This document shows, in pieces, positions 29,221 through 37,335 of a DNA stretch of 64,000 nucleotides. How positions within the stretch are numbered: position 1 is the stretch's first letter; each line of letters begins with the position of its first letter. Under the pieces are notes generated by a model. The model was not told the DNA's origin. It ran no database searches and was given only the letters and a program-made list of their open reading frames with translations. The stretch is from NCBI RefSeq assembly GCF_010682105.1, contig NZ_JAAGWH010000013.1, forward strand, positions 1 through 64,000, given 5' to 3'. This DNA is from Modestobacter muralis (GTDB taxonomy: Bacteria > Actinomycetota > Actinomycetes > Mycobacteriales > Geodermatophilaceae). The position numbers and the translations under genes are program-made.

Positions 29221-29549
29221 CGGAGCGCGCCCTCACGCCACACGTAGACGACGCCCACCAACAGCACGGCCAGGAAGCCGAACATCTCGATGACGGCACC
29301 TCGGCCCATTTCCGCGACGACGACGGCCCACGGATACATGAAGATCATCTCCATGTCGAAGGCCAGGAAGAGGATCGTCACCGCATACCACCGCGCGTGA
29401 TACCGGGACACCGCGTGCTGTGTGGGCAGAAGACCTGACTCGAAGGGCAGGGCAGGGGCCGTCATGGAGGGACCCCGCAGGAGCGACGAGGCACCGTAGA
29501 TCGCCAGGACGACAGCGCAGGTCCCCATGAGAAGCAACAGGAACGCCAC
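29211..29549 (-). CDS. nuoA: NADH-quinone oxidoreductase-like subunit A
   Basis: The protein of about 112 residues has three helices and the NuoA signature PFESGLLPTQHAVSRYHARWY then LFLAFDMEMIFMYPWAVV, with the conserved Asp/Glu pair. The usual Cys of the YECG loop is Ser (FESG). GTG 29549 is chosen because AGGAGGAGG precedes it; the frame is open upstream to 29618. It is the first gene of the nuo run, 127 bases after copA. Confidence 0.88.
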   Translation of the reverse strand: MAFLLLLMGTCAVVLAIYGASSLLRGPSMTAPALPFESGLLPTQHAVSRYHARWYAVTILFLAFDMEMIFMYPWAVVVAEMGRGAVIEMFGFLAVLLVGVVYVWREGALRWT

Positions 29550-29676
29550 GACGACACCTCCTCCTGCGGATCGACTCCGGTCGTTCCGCGATCCGGTGGC
29601 CGTCATCCACGCGCTCACGCGAATGCGGACACCCTAGGGACTGTTCTGCTCCCACCTCGAACTGCGGTGAGATTCC

Positions 29677-32025
29677 TCAGCGGACGCTGGTCCCGCCGTC
29701 CGCAGCCTTCGCCGGGAGGACGGCCGGCCGATGAGCGCGGACTCCCCCGTCGACCTGGGCAGCGGACAGGCTCGTGAACCGCCGCAGCCGCAGGCTGTTG
29801 GAGACGACGAACACCGAGGAGAAGGCCATGGCGGCGCCGGCCAGCATGGGGTTGAGCAGCCCGGCGGCAGCCAGGGGCAGGGCCGCGACGTTGTAGGCGA
29901 AGGCCCAGAAGAGGTTGCCCTTGATGATCGCCAGGGTCCGCCGTGAGAGGCGGATGGCGTCGGCGGTGGCGCGGAGGTCCCCGCGGACGAGCGTCAGGTC
30001 GCTGGCTTCGATGGCCACATCGGTGCCGGTGCCCATGGACAACCCGAGGTCGGCCTGGGCCAAGGCTGCGGCGTCGTTGACGCCGTCGCCGACCATCGCT
30101 ACGACCTTGCCCTGCGACTGCAGCCGCTTGATGACGTCGACCTTGTCCTTGGGCAGGACCTCGGCGATCACCTCGTCGATGCCCACCTGGGCAGCGACCG
30201 CCCTGGCGACCGTCTCGTTGTCCCCGGTGAGCAAGATCGGGGTCAGACCCAGCTGCCGCAGCTGACCGATCGCCTGCGCGGAGGTGTCCTTGACGGCGTC
30301 GGCCACGACGAGCACACCCCGAGCTGCCCCGTCCCAGCCGACGGCGACAGCCGTGCCCCCGCCGGCCTCCGCGGCACTCATGGCCCGCTGGAGGTCATCG
30401 GGCAGCTGCTGCGACCAGTCGGCGAGCAGTTGGGCCCGGCCGACCACGACCGCGTGGCCCTCGACGATGCCCTGGACTCCCAGGCCTGCGGCGTTGGTGA
30501 AGCCCGCGATCGCGGGCAGGGGACCGGACCGGTCCCGGGCGGCAGCGGCGATGGCCTGGGCGATGGGGTGCTCGGAGGCGTCTTCCAGGGCACCGGCCAG
30601 CCGGAGCACCTCATCGGTGTCCTCGCCGTCGACTGCGATGACGTCCAGGAGGGTCATCCGCCCGGTGGTGACCGTGCCGGTCTTGTCCAGCACGACGGTG
30701 TCGACCTTGCGGGTGGACTCCAGGACCTCCGGGCCCTTGATCAGGATGCCCAGCTGGGCCCCGCGGCCGGTGCCGACCATGAGGGCGGTCGGCGTGGCCA
30801 GTCCCAGCGCGCAGGGGCAGGCGATGATCAGCACGGCAACGGCTGCGGTGAAGGCGGCGGCGAGGCCGGCTCCGGTGCCGATCCAGAAGCCGAGGGTGGC
30901 CACGGCCAGGGCGATGACCACCGGCACGAACACCCCGGACACCCGGTCGGCCAGTCGCTGGACCTCGGCCTTGCCGTTCTGCGCGTCCTCCACCAGCCGT
31001 GCCATCTGGGCGAGCTGGGTGTCGGCGCCGATCCGGGTGGCGCGGATGACGATGCGGCCGCCGGCATTCACCGTCGCGCCGACCACGGCGTCCCCGGGTC
31101 CGACCTCGACGGGCACGGACTCGCCGGTGAGCATGGAGGCGTCGACGGCGGAGGAACCTTCGGTGATGACGCCGTCGGTGGCGATCTTCTCCCCCGGGCG
31201 GACGACGAACAGGTCACCGACGGCCAGGAGCTCGGCGTTGATCCGCTCCTCGCGGCCGGCCCGCAGCACCGAGACCTCCTTGGCGCCCAGTTCCAGCAGC
31301 GCCCGCAGCGCAGCACCCGCGCGGCGCTTGGAGCGGGCCTCGAAGTACCGCCCGGCGAGGATGAACGTGGTGACCCCGGCGGCGGCCTCGAGGTAGATGT
31401 TCCCGCTGCCGTCGGTGCGGCTGATGGTGAACTCGAACGGGTGGGTCATGCCGGGGATGCCGGCGGTGCCCCAGAACAGCGCGTACAGCGACCAACCGAG
31501 CGCTGCGAGGGTGCCCATCGAGACGAGCGTGTCCATGGTCGAGGTGCCGTGGCGTAGGTTCGTCCAGGCCGACTTGTGGAACGGCCACGCGCCCCAGACC
31601 ACCACGGGTGCGGCGAGGGTGAGGGACAGCCACTGCCAGTTGGTGAACTGCAGCGCCGGGATCATGGCCATGGCCACGACCGGGACCGTGAGGGCGGCGG
31701 AGACGAGCAGCCGCTGCCGCAGCGAGCGGACCGGGTCGCTGTCCACCGACTCTTCGGGTGCGGCACCGGCTGGCCGGGGCGGGGCGGGGAGCTTGGCGGT
31801 GTAGCCGGCCTGCTCGACGGTGGCGACGAGCTCCTCAGGAGTGACCCCGGTGTAGCTGACCCTGGCCTTCTCGGTGGCGTAGTTGACCGTCGCGGTGACG
31901 CCGTCGAGCTTGTTGAGCTTCTTCTCGATCCGCATGGCGCACGAGGCGCATGTCATGCCGCCGATGGTGAGTTCGACCTGCTCACCGCCGGTCGCCGTAG
32001 CCGTGTTGTTCGTCGCGGAGCTCAC
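29677..32025 (-). CDS. copA: copper-exporting P1B-ATPase
   Basis: CopA pumps Cu(I) from the cytoplasm. The 782-residue protein from GTG 32025 (GAGAGGA upstream) has an HMA domain with GMTCASC (about residues 20-85), eight predicted helices, the transmembrane Cu site [17 protein letters not shown] near residue 403, the phosphorylation site DKTGTVT near 445, SEHPIA and [12 protein letters not shown] near 645. All key motifs are intact. It follows csoR, copZ and a small ORF in the same direction, so CsoR-controlled expression is likely. Confidence 0.96.
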   Translation of the reverse strand: MSSATNNTATATGGEQVELTIGGMTCASCAMRIEKKLNKLDGVTATVNYATEKARVSYTGVTPEELVATVEQAGYTAKLPAPPRPAGAAPEESVDSDPVRSLRQRLLVSAALTVPVVAMAMIPALQFTNWQWLSLTLAAPVVVWGAWPFHKSAWTNLRHGTSTMDTLVSMGTLAALGWSLYALFWGTAGIPGMTHPFEFTISRTDGSGNIYLEAAAGVTTFILAGRYFEARSKRRAGAALRALLELGAKEVSVLRAGREERINAELLAVGDLFVVRPGEKIATDGVITEGSSAVDASMLTGESVPVEVGPGDAVVGATVNAGGRIVIRATRIGADTQLAQMARLVEDAQNGKAEVQRLADRVSGVFVPVVIALAVATLGFWIGTGAGLAAAFTAAVAVLIIACPCALGLATPTALMVGTGRGAQLGILIKGPEVLESTRKVDTVVLDKTGTVTTGRMTLLDVIAVDGEDTDEVLRLAGALEDASEHPIAQAIAAAARDRSGPLPAIAGFTNAAGLGVQGIVEGHAVVVGRAQLLADWSQQLPDDLQRAMSAAEAGGGTAVAVGWDGAARGVLVVADAVKDTSAQAIGQLRQLGLTPILLTGDNETVARAVAAQVGIDEVIAEVLPKDKVDVIKRLQSQGKVVAMVGDGVNDAAALAQADLGLSMGTGTDVAIEASDLTLVRGDLRATADAIRLSRRTLAIIKGNLFWAFAYNVAALPLAAAGLLNPMLAGAAMAFSSVFVVSNSLRLRRFTSLSAAQVDGGVRAHRPAVLPAKAADGGTSVR

Positions 32026-32119
32026 TGTTGTCCTCTCGGGGGTCACCGGTCTTGCCGGTCGGGCGGCGCCTGGATCCTGACGCCGCCCGACGGTCGTGCC
32101 GTCGCAGGGGCCGATCTGG

Positions 32120-32299
32120 TCAACTGCCGGCGTCGCCGCCGGTGTCCATGCCCGTGTGGCTGATGTGGGTCTGCGCAGGCGGGGAGGGCTGGTCACCGGC
32201 CGGGCCGAGGGGTCCGACGGCGCTGCCGATACCGACAGCGGCAGCGAAGACGGCGACGAGACCTGCCAGGTAGCTGCCGACCTTGATCGGGGTGTTCAC
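32120..32299 (-). CDS. small single-helix protein between copZ and copA
   Basis: A 59-residue frame starts at GTG 32299 (GAGGG upstream) and ends at 32122-32120. It reads [20 protein letters not shown], a helix anchored by a basic start, then Gly/Pro-rich outer tail with HISHTGMD near its end, which might bind metal. Similar short proteins often accompany copper genes in actinobacteria, as I recall. The position inside the cop operon and natural composition support it. Confidence 0.7.
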   Translation of the reverse strand: MNTPIKVGSYLAGLVAVFAAAVGIGSAVGPLGPAGDQPSPPAQTHISHTGMDTGGDAGS

Positions 32300-32337
32300 A
32301 CCAAGACCCTCACGCCGGAGCTGGATGGTCCGGGCTG

Positions 32338-32604
32338 TCAGCTGCAGCCGCAGCCGCAGCCGGCCGCCTGGCCGACTGGCTCGATCGCGAGGCTGGCGGG
32401 GGCAGCCACCTGGTAGCCGGCCTCTTCCACGGCTGCCTGGATGGCGGACCCCTCGACCGGGGTGTCGCTGGTGACGGTGAGGTCACCACTGGCCAGGTTG
32501 ACGTCGACGCCGGTGACGCCGGGCACCTGGCTGACCTCTTCGGTCACCGAGTTGACGCAGTGGCCGCAGGTCATGCCAACGACGGTGTAGGTGGACGTTG
32601 TCAT
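32338..32604 (-). CDS. copZ: CopZ-like copper chaperone (HMA domain)
   Basis: The 88-residue cytoplasmic protein is a single HMA domain with the Cu(I) loop GMTCGHC at residues 10-16, followed by SVTEEVSQVPGVTGVDVN and a typical final strand EEAGYQV. A short C-tail ends GCGCGCS, an extra Cys cluster not present in minimal CopZ, which may increase metal binding. GAGGAG lies before the ATG. It would deliver Cu(I) to CopA downstream and exchange with CsoR. Confidence 0.93.
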   Translation of the reverse strand: MTTSTYTVVGMTCGHCVNSVTEEVSQVPGVTGVDVNLASGDLTVTSDTPVEGSAIQAAVEEAGYQVAAPASLAIEPVGQAAGCGCGCS

Positions 32605-32685
32605 GTGACTTCTCCTCGATGATGTTGCCTCAGCGGGCTGTGCGGCCCGCCTGGACGCCGCGCGGTTGCCGGCGCCTGGTCGATG

Positions 32686-32988
32686 TCAGGAGCGGACGAG
32701 CCGAGCGATCGCCTCGGACGCTTCCTGGATCTTGATCTCTGCCTCGTGCCCGCCTTCGGCGGCCGCCCGCACGACGCAGTGGCTCAGGTGCTCATCGAGC
32801 AGCCCCAGCGCCACCGACTGCAGCGCCTTCGTCATCGCTGAGACCTGGGTGAGGATGTCGATGCAGTACTTCTCGTCCTCGACCATGCGCTGCAGGCCTC
32901 GGGCCTGGCCCTCGATCCGGCGCAGCCGCTTGAGGTGGTCGTCCTTGCTGCTGATGTAGCCGTGCTGGCCGTGTGCCGCCTCGGTCAC
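32686..32988 (-). CDS. csoR: CsoR-family copper-sensing repressor
   Basis: The all-helical 100-residue protein represses copper genes until Cu(I) binds. It has the CsoR pattern: RLRRIEGQARGLQRMVEDE, the first Cys in KYCIDILTQ, and the His and second Cys in LSHCVVRA, that is the Cys-His-Cys Cu(I) site. GTG 32988 is chosen because GGGAG is upstream and homologues begin near here; the frame is open to 33018. It heads the run csoR-copZ-small ORF-copA-nuoA to nuoN. Confidence 0.93.
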   Translation of the reverse strand: MTEAAHGQHGYISSKDDHLKRLRRIEGQARGLQRMVEDEKYCIDILTQVSAMTKALQSVALGLLDEHLSHCVVRAAAEGGHEAEIKIQEASEAIARLVRS

Positions 32989-33038
32989 CGTCTGACTCCC
33001 TGGTCTCGGCGTGAGCACCTTCTCGATCCATAGGTACC

Positions 33039-33055
33039 ATACCCCCCTACGGTAT
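33039..33055. promoter_or_regulatory. candidate CsoR operator ATACC-N7-GGTAT
   Basis: ATACCCCCCTACGGTAT is a pseudo-palindrome with 5-bp arms and a C-rich centre, as in known CsoR sites. It lies 51 bases upstream of csoR and between csoR and the divergent Csp-like gene, so it could control both directions. Confidence 0.7.
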
Positions 33056-33103
33056 CAGCGGCAAGTGCCTGGCAGACATCGGGAGTTGGCCGACGGGGCC
33101 GAC

Positions 33104-33118
33104 ACTATCCCGCTTAGT
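33104..33118. promoter_or_regulatory. dyad ACTA-N7-TAGT upstream of Csp-like gene
   Basis: The 15-bp dyad ACTATCCCGCTTAGT has the same arms and spacing as sites at 37260 and 42133. It lies about 80 bases before the Csp-like start. BlaI, encoded on this island, is the best candidate regulator, by analogy with BlaI-family operators. Confidence 0.45.
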
Positions 33119-33195
33119 AGTCCGTGGTCCCGGGTACCAGTGCGGCGATGTCGGGCGGAGGAAGCACCGCCCGCACCACTCATCGAGGAGACACC

Positions 33196-33603
33196 GTGAC
33201 CGTTGCCGGGCAGATGCTGGAGACCTACCCCAAGGACCTCGGCGGGCTCGACCGTCAGAAGTTGCTGGAGTGCATCGAGGCCTGCTTCGAGTGCGCGCAG
33301 GCCTGCACCGCGTGCGCTGATGCGTGCCTGAGCGAGGACATGGTCGCCCAGCTCACCACGTGCATCCGGACCAACGCCGACTGCGCCGACGTCTGCGGCA
33401 CCACCGGGCGGGTGCTGTCCCGCCACACCGGCTACGACGCCGACCTCACCCGGGCGGTGCTGGAAGCCTGCGCGACGGCGTGCAGAGCGTGTGGCGATGA
33501 GTGCTCCCAGCACGCCGACATGCACGGGCACTGCCGCGTCTGCGCCGAGGCGTGCCGGCGTTGTGAGGCGGCTTGCCGGGACCTGTTGGACTCGTTGGGC
33601 TGA
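33196..33603 (+). CDS. Cys-rich four-helix copper-storage protein (DUF326/Csp-like)
   Basis: The 135-residue protein is a four-helix bundle lined with Cys in CxxxC-type spacings (ECIEACFECAQACTACADAC, then CIRTNADCADVC, CATACRACGDEC, CRVCAEACRRCEAAC). Csp proteins store many Cu(I) ions inside the bundle. There is no signal peptide, so it is a cytosolic Csp3-like form. GTG 33196 follows GAGGAG by five bases. It is divergent from csoR across the proposed CsoR operator, so copper induction is likely. Confidence 0.88.
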   Translation: MTVAGQMLETYPKDLGGLDRQKLLECIEACFECAQACTACADACLSEDMVAQLTTCIRTNADCADVCGTTGRVLSRHTGYDADLTRAVLEACATACRACGDECSQHADMHGHCRVCAEACRRCEAACRDLLDSLG

Positions 33604-33610
33604 GCCGCGG

Positions 33611-34504
33611 TCAGTCCCGCCGGAGCTCGCTGAAGGTCTGACCGCCGTCCCGGGACTCGGTTGCCGCCCTGGAGGTGACCACCAGGATCCGACTGCCCCC
33701 ATCGGTCGTCGTTGCCACGTCCATGGCCATCGGCGGGGCGTCGAGCTGGGCCGCCCGCTGCCACGCCCTGACGCCGTCCTGACTGGTCCACACCAGTCCA
33801 TCCGGGTCCACCCCGACAGCGGTCAGGCCGTCGACTGACCAGTCGACGAGCTGGAGCAGCGGGGCCCCGGGGACCAGGGCCCAGGTACTGCCGGCGTCGG
33901 TGGAGTGCAGCAGTCCCTGCTCCGTGGTCGCCAGAACCTGGCTCCCGTCCGGGCCGGCGGAGAGACTGGCCGGTTCGGCCGGGATCTCGAGCCGCTCCCA
34001 GGAGAGTCCGTCCGCGCTGCGCTGCAGGGTCCCGTCATAGCCCAGGACGCCCGCAGGGCTGGCGGTGAGAGCATGGAAGTCGGACTGGCCCTGCCGCGAC
34101 AGCGGCTGCCAGCTTCGCCCCTGGTCGGTGGACTCGATCAACCCGACCGGTTGGGGCAGGTCGACGTCGGGGCCGGGATGACCCGACGCCAGGAGCCGCC
34201 CCGGCGCGGCCACGGCGAAGCCCATGAGGTCGATGGCCGGACTCACCTGCACATCACCGTCAGGGGACAGCCGGAACAAACCGTTGTGGGCTGCGACGAG
34301 AACGGCGTCGCTGTCGGCCTCGCCGACCACTCCGTGCACGTGGTCGAAGCGCGGCGAATCGGTCAACAGATGCGGCGCGGGAGGCGAGCTGGCCGTCTCT
34401 CCGCTGTAAGCGGTTGTGCACGCCGACAGCACGGCCACGCACCCGGCGGCGACAAGCAGGGCCCGGCCACGGGTGAGACGCGGGGATCGACAGGTGTCAC
34501 TCAC
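33611..34504 (-). CDS. lipoprotein with sialidase-like beta-propeller (F510_1955-type)
   Basis: The 297-residue protein has a lipoprotein signal ending VLSAC and then BNR/Asp-box-like repeats (STDQGRSWQPL, STDAGSTWALV, SRDGGQTFSEL), the six-bladed fold of exo-sialidases and photosystem-assembly-type proteins. No sialidase catalytic set can be identified, so enzymatic activity should not be assumed. Start GTG 34504 overlaps the ccdA stop by four bases. With CcdA and a TlpA-like protein upstream, it may be a periplasmic-side partner of a thiol or copper pathway. Confidence 0.75.
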   Translation of the reverse strand: MSDTCRSPRLTRGRALLVAAGCVAVLSACTTAYSGETASSPPAPHLLTDSPRFDHVHGVVGEADSDAVLVAAHNGLFRLSPDGDVQVSPAIDLMGFAVAAPGRLLASGHPGPDVDLPQPVGLIESTDQGRSWQPLSRQGQSDFHALTASPAGVLGYDGTLQRSADGLSWERLEIPAEPASLSAGPDGSQVLATTEQGLLHSTDAGSTWALVPGAPLLQLVDWSVDGLTAVGVDPDGLVWTSQDGVRAWQRAAQLDAPPMAMDVATTTDGGSRILVVTSRAATESRDGGQTFSELRRD

Positions 34505-35352
34505 AGGAAGAAGTCCCCGAGTCCGGCTGCCGCAAGCCATCCACGAAGCCAGAAGATCGAGGTGTCCCAGAGGCCGGTGACCAGCAGCAGTCCCAGAGCC
34601 ACCAGCAGTCCACCGCCCACCCGCATCACCGAGCGAGCGTGCCGGCGAGCCCAGCTGGAGAAGCGCAGGGCTCGACTCGCCCCGAGCGCCATCGCCAGGA
34701 ACGGCAGCCCGAGCCCGAAGCAGTAGGCCAGCCCCAGCAGGGCGCCCCGCAGGGCGGAGGCCTCGGTGTAGGCGAGTGTGTTCACCGCCGCGAGCGTGGG
34801 CCCCAGGCAGGGGGTCCAGCCGAGTCCGAAGACGACGCCCAGCACCGGTGCGCCGGCGAGCCCCCCGGTCGGACGGTGGTGGATGCGGCGTTCCCGTTGG
34901 AGCCAGGAGAACCCGCCCAGGAACGCGATCCCCATGCCGATCGTGATGACCCCGGCCACGCGGGTGAGCACCGGCGCCCACTCCAGGAGCAGCCTGCCCA
35001 GGCCCCCGAAGAGTGCGCCGAAGGCAACGAACACCGCGCTGAAGCCGCAGACGAACAGGAATGCCCCGAGCAGCACGCGGCGGCGCCCGGCGGTGGCCAC
35101 CTGCGGGGCGCGGACGGCGAGGGCCCTGCCGGAGGTCTCTGAGGCCGGCGCTGGGCCGGCCGGTTCCTTGGTCGCCGCGGCGGCCGCCTCGGCCCCTGCC
35201 AGACCGGTGATGTAGCCGATGTAGCCCGGCACCAGGGGCAGACAGCACGGGGAGGCGAAGCTGATCAGGCCCACGAGGGCCGCGACGAGCAACGCCAGGA
35301 TCAGCGACCCGTCGGTCACGATGCCGGCGAAGGTCTCCCCGATGGCCGTCAT
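34501..35352 (-). CDS. ccdA: CcdA-family thiol:disulfide transporter
   Basis: CcdA passes electrons from cytoplasmic thioredoxin to outer thioredoxin-like proteins. The 283-residue protein has six main helices and the two conserved Cys motifs FASPCCLPLVPGY near residue 35 and GWTPCLGPTLAAVNT near 180. The first motif has CC instead of PCxLP with one Cys. A cytoplasmic Ala/Pro-rich insertion lies between helices. It overlaps the TlpA-like gene upstream by four bases, and that protein is its probable partner. Confidence 0.9.
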   Translation of the reverse strand: MTAIGETFAGIVTDGSLILALLVAALVGLISFASPCCLPLVPGYIGYITGLAGAEAAAAATKEPAGPAPASETSGRALAVRAPQVATAGRRRVLLGAFLFVCGFSAVFVAFGALFGGLGRLLLEWAPVLTRVAGVITIGMGIAFLGGFSWLQRERRIHHRPTGGLAGAPVLGVVFGLGWTPCLGPTLAAVNTLAYTEASALRGALLGLAYCFGLGLPFLAMALGASRALRFSSWARRHARSVMRVGGGLLVALGLLLVTGLWDTSIFWLRGWLAAAGLGDFFL

Positions 35353-35957
35353 GACCCGTCCTCTGCAAGCAGCGCGTCGACTGCTGCCCGCAAGTCCTCT
35401 TGGAGGATCGCACCGGTGTAGACAGCAGCCACGTCCCCCTGCGCATCGAGCAGGATCGTCGACGGCACCACGTTGGCCGGAAAGCCCCGGAACTGCAGCG
35501 CGATCTCCCCGCGTGGGTCGTACAGCGACGGGTACTGAGCTCCGGCGTCGGCCAGGAAGGCGCTGGCCATCTGACGCTGGTCCTTCACGTCGACCCCGAG
35601 GAACGCGACGCCCCGGTCACCGACGTCGGCGTAGACGGCCTGCAGGTCCGGGGTCTCCAGGCGGCAGGGAGCACACCAGGAACCCCAGAAGTTGATCACG
35701 ACGATGTCGCCGGCCAGGTCCTCGGAGGAGAATGACGTGCCGTCGAGGAGCTCACCGGTGAAGGCGGGCGCTGGTGCCCGCTCAGCGGCGGGAACCAGCT
35801 GACCTGCTGCAGTGACCCCGGTGAATTCGAACTGGTTCGTGGTGGCGTCAGCATCGGTGGACGAGCAGCCGGTCAGGACGACAGCGAGAAGCGCGCCGAT
35901 CGCGACCGGGATCGGCGCCCGTGACGGCCTGCGTACCCGCGGGGCGGGGGCGTGCAT
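35349..35957 (-). CDS. TlpA/ResA-like thioredoxin-fold lipoprotein
   Basis: The 202-residue protein from ATG 35957 (AGGAGG upstream) has a lipoprotein signal (LTGC) and a thioredoxin fold with the active motif NFWGSWCAPCRLETPDL, cis-Pro region NVVPSTILLDAQG and a central insertion typical of TlpA/ResA. It would reduce disulfides outside the membrane, for heme or copper-protein maturation, using electrons from CcdA. It is part of the run DUF6153-DUF305-TlpA-CcdA-propeller. Confidence 0.9.
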   Translation of the reverse strand: MHAPAPRVRRPSRAPIPVAIGALLAVVLTGCSSTDADATTNQFEFTGVTAAGQLVPAAERAPAPAFTGELLDGTSFSSEDLAGDIVVINFWGSWCAPCRLETPDLQAVYADVGDRGVAFLGVDVKDQRQMASAFLADAGAQYPSLYDPRGEIALQFRGFPANVVPSTILLDAQGDVAAVYTGAILQEDLRAAVDALLAEDGS

Positions 35958-36080
35958 GGGGGACCTCCTGGCCCGGGAGATGGCTGCATCTGGACGTGGG
36001 CGCGGCCCGTCCATACGCAGGTGAACGGCCGGTTCGGTGGTGGCCCGTCTACTGCCTGGGCCACCACCGAACCGAGCGCG

Positions 36081-36710
36081 TCAGCTTCCGAGCTCGGTGA
36101 GCAGGGTCTGCATCTCCTCGATCTCAGCTGTCTGAGACGTGGAGATCTCGCGGGCCAGCGCGATGGCGTCGGCGTTCTGCCCGTCGGCGATCTCCGTCTC
36201 GGCCATGTCGACCGCGCCCCGGTGGTGCTCGGTCATCATCTCCAGGAACATCCGGTCGAACTCGGTGCCGGAGGCGGCTTCCAGGCCGGACATGTCCATG
36301 TCCATGCCACCCATGTCCATGCCGCCCATGTCCATGCCACCCATGTCATCGGATGCCGGCTGGCCCCATGCCTGCAGCCAGCCGGTCATGGTCTCGATCT
36401 CTGGCTCCTGCGCAGCTTCGATCCGGCTGGCCAGGTCGAGGACGCGGGGGTCCTCGGCGCGCCCCTCGGCCAGCTTCGCCATCTCCAGGGCCCCCTCGTG
36501 GTGCGGGAGCATCCCCTGGACGAAGGCCACGTCGGCATCGTTGAAGTCAGCCGATGCGCTCGCCGACGCACTCGCCGGGGCGGAGCTGGATGCACCGCTG
36601 CCACTGGCTGCGGTGCTGTCATCGGAGCCGTTCGAGCAGCCGGCGAGGACGACCACGCCGGCGATGAGGCCTGCGCTGAGGCGGGCACGGCGAAGGTTGG
36701 TGCGGGTCAT
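36081..36710 (-). CDS. DUF305 metal-binding lipoprotein with Met repeats
   Basis: The 209-residue protein has a lipoprotein signal (VVLAGC), a Ser/Ala linker, and the DUF305 fold: DVAFVQGMLPHHEGALEMAKL and FLEMMTEHHRGAVDMAETE, two helical His/Met motifs. Between them is a GGMDM repeat run (about residues 122-138). DUF305 proteins are linked to copper handling in actinobacteria and other bacteria. GGAGAAG precedes the ATG. Confidence 0.9.
   Translation of the reverse strand: MTRTNLRRARLSAGLIAGVVVLAGCSNGSDDSTAASGSGASSSAPASASASASADFNDADVAFVQGMLPHHEGALEMAKLAEGRAEDPRVLDLASRIEAAQEPEIETMTGWLQAWGQPASDDMGGMDMGGMDMGGMDMDMSGLEAASGTEFDRMFLEMMTEHHRGAVDMAETEIADGQNADAIALAREISTSQTAEIEEMQTLLTELGS
36295..36347. 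repeat. short 15-bp tandem repeats encoding GGMDM
   Basis: About three copies of a 15-bp unit (CCCATGTCCATGCCA and variants) inside the DUF305 gene encode the Gly-Gly-Met-Asp-Met run. It is a second case of Met-rich repeat expansion on the island. Confidence 0.8.
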
Positions 36711-36789
36711 TACTTCTCCTGTGGGTGAGATCTGGTGGTGGACGACTGACCCGGTGTGGTCGCGGGAGCGGCCGGGTCGGTGGTTCGGC

Positions 36790-37227
36790 CTAGATCCGGA
36801 GAAGACAGAGGACGGCTAGATCGGGCGGTCTGGGCAGCTGGATCGACGCCCACCACGACCTGGCCCGGACCAGCGCTGCGTCGCGGCGGTCCGGTGCGGT
36901 CGCTCTCCTGAGCGAGAGGACGGCGGCCAGCAGAGCCAGGCCGGCGAGCAGGACAGCCAGGCACACCGCCAAGGCGTGCGCGGCGCTGTGCACCGGCCCG
37001 GGGTGGCTCGCGGAGGACCCTGGGTCGCCCATCGCCGCGGGTGCGGCGTCAGCGGAGCCGGCGGCCATCAGGTGGGCGTCACCGGACGGAGAGGCACCCA
37101 TGGCCGCGGTGGTGGTGTGGTCACCGGGGTTGGTGCCCGCCGGCTGTGCGCTGAGGCACTGCAGCCCGTGCATGGAGAAGACGGCAGCGAGGATCAGCAA
37201 CGCCAGCACTCGAGCTGCGCGCACCAT
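36790..37227 (-). CDS. DUF6153-like His/Met-containing membrane protein
   Basis: The 145-residue protein has an N-terminal helix with FSMHGLQCL, a loop containing His and Met (DAHLMAAG, HPGPVHSAAH) and a second helix AVCLAVLLAGLALLAAV, then a basic tail. The pattern suits DUF6153, an actinobacterial family of unknown function. It lies 33 bases from a dyad operator at 37260-37276 and is the first gene before DUF305, TlpA and CcdA. Confidence 0.75.
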   Translation of the reverse strand: MVRAARVLALLILAAVFSMHGLQCLSAQPAGTNPGDHTTTAAMGASPSGDAHLMAAGSADAAPAAMGDPGSSASHPGPVHSAAHALAVCLAVLLAGLALLAAVLSLRRATAPDRRDAALVRARSWWASIQLPRPPDLAVLCLLRI

Positions 37228-37259
37228 CCCCCCTCTCCCCAGTACCTGTACCCCGATGT

Positions 37260-37276
37260 TACTACTGGGCGTAGTA
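37260..37276. promoter_or_regulatory. perfect dyad TACTAC-N5-GTAGTA before DUF6153
   Basis: TACTACTGGGCGTAGTA has perfect 6-bp arms and stands 33 bases upstream of the DUF6153 start. The same design occurs at 42133-42149. It resembles operators of BlaI/MecI-type regulators. Confidence 0.6.
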
Positions 37277-37335
37277 CTGGGGGTCGGGCCGAGGTGGGGG
37301 TGACGCGGGCGCCGGGAACATCCGGGCGGCGGTGT

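Noticed and set aside
28535-29293. plus-strand frame over the 75-bp repeats (Met/Pro/Trp-rich)
   Set aside because: It is the antisense of the His/Met array; composition and lack of start signal argue against it.
33611-34504. calling the propeller protein a sialidase
   Set aside because: Only Asp-box-like repeats are visible; no catalytic Arg triad or Tyr/Glu pair can be assigned.
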